A stretch of DNA of 5,960 nt, taken from contig JAJSAA010000190.1 in assembly GCA_024274995.1 (NCBI GenBank), positions 1-5,960 of the forward strand, given 5' to 3'. A program made the translations under genes and the position numbers. Below are positions 5,942-5,960 of this stretch, piece after piece. Positions within the stretch are counted from its first letter, which is position 1; each line of letters begins with the position of its first letter. Origin of the DNA: Deltaproteobacteria bacterium. Its GTDB lineage: Bacteria > Desulfobacterota > Desulfobulbia > Desulfobulbales > VMSU01. The notes below the pieces were generated by a model, which was not told the origin of the DNA, ran no database searches, and worked only from the letters and a program-made list of their open reading frames with translations.

Positions 5942-5960
5942 ATGTCACATTTAACCATGA
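5942..5960 (+). CDS. Start of a divergent gene, product unknown (runs off right edge)
   Basis: Only the first six codons (MSHLTM) are in the window, so no family can be named. The call rests on the strong Shine-Dalgarno, an ATG at ideal spacing and a gene-sized upstream regulatory region. It is transcribed away from gmhB. Confidence 0.65.

Overview
The window looks like chromosomal DNA from a Gram-negative, cytochrome-rich anaerobe, most likely Desulfobacterota (Desulfuromonadia or a related class). The evidence is a secreted multihaem c-type cytochrome of Geobacter OmcS/OmcE-like layout, an NtrC-type sigma-54 activator with a well-matched -24/-12 promoter nearby, a heptose phosphatase of LPS biosynthesis (so an outer membrane is present), and SPOR domains (so a periplasmic peptidoglycan layer is present). 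This placement is inferred from gene families only.

Nearly everything reads on the minus strand, right to left. A probable sigma-70 promoter (5716-5744) drives a tight three-gene operon. It contains gmhB (5617-5033), a large secreted protein with three SPOR modules followed by an NHL-type beta-propeller (5009-2451), and a sigma-54-dependent response regulator (2449-1049) that starts one base after the previous stop. A 449-bp intergenic region (600-1048) follows. It holds a possible weak terminator, several dyads and a strong sigma-54 promoter match (775-790). That promoter points at a secreted cytochrome gene (start 599) that runs off the left edge of the window.

At the right edge, a divergent plus-strand gene starts at 5942 behind a good Shine-Dalgarno. 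Only six full codons are visible. The 324-bp region between it and gmhB (5618-5941) contains two interleaved 8-bp inverted repeats over the gmhB promoter, a 10-bp palindrome, and a GC-rich leader. The leader can fold into a nested hairpin, or alternatively carries a weak sigma-54-like site.

The likely logic is that the regulator activates the cytochrome gene through RpoN. The SPOR/propeller protein would be a peptidoglycan-associated cell-envelope partner, perhaps for cytochrome export, assembly or anchoring. The most novel parts are the 3xSPOR + propeller architecture, the CX5CH haem site in the cytochrome, and the coupling of an LPS-heptose enzyme to this module. The functional link is inferred from synteny and promoter motifs. 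No known complete pathway is shown.
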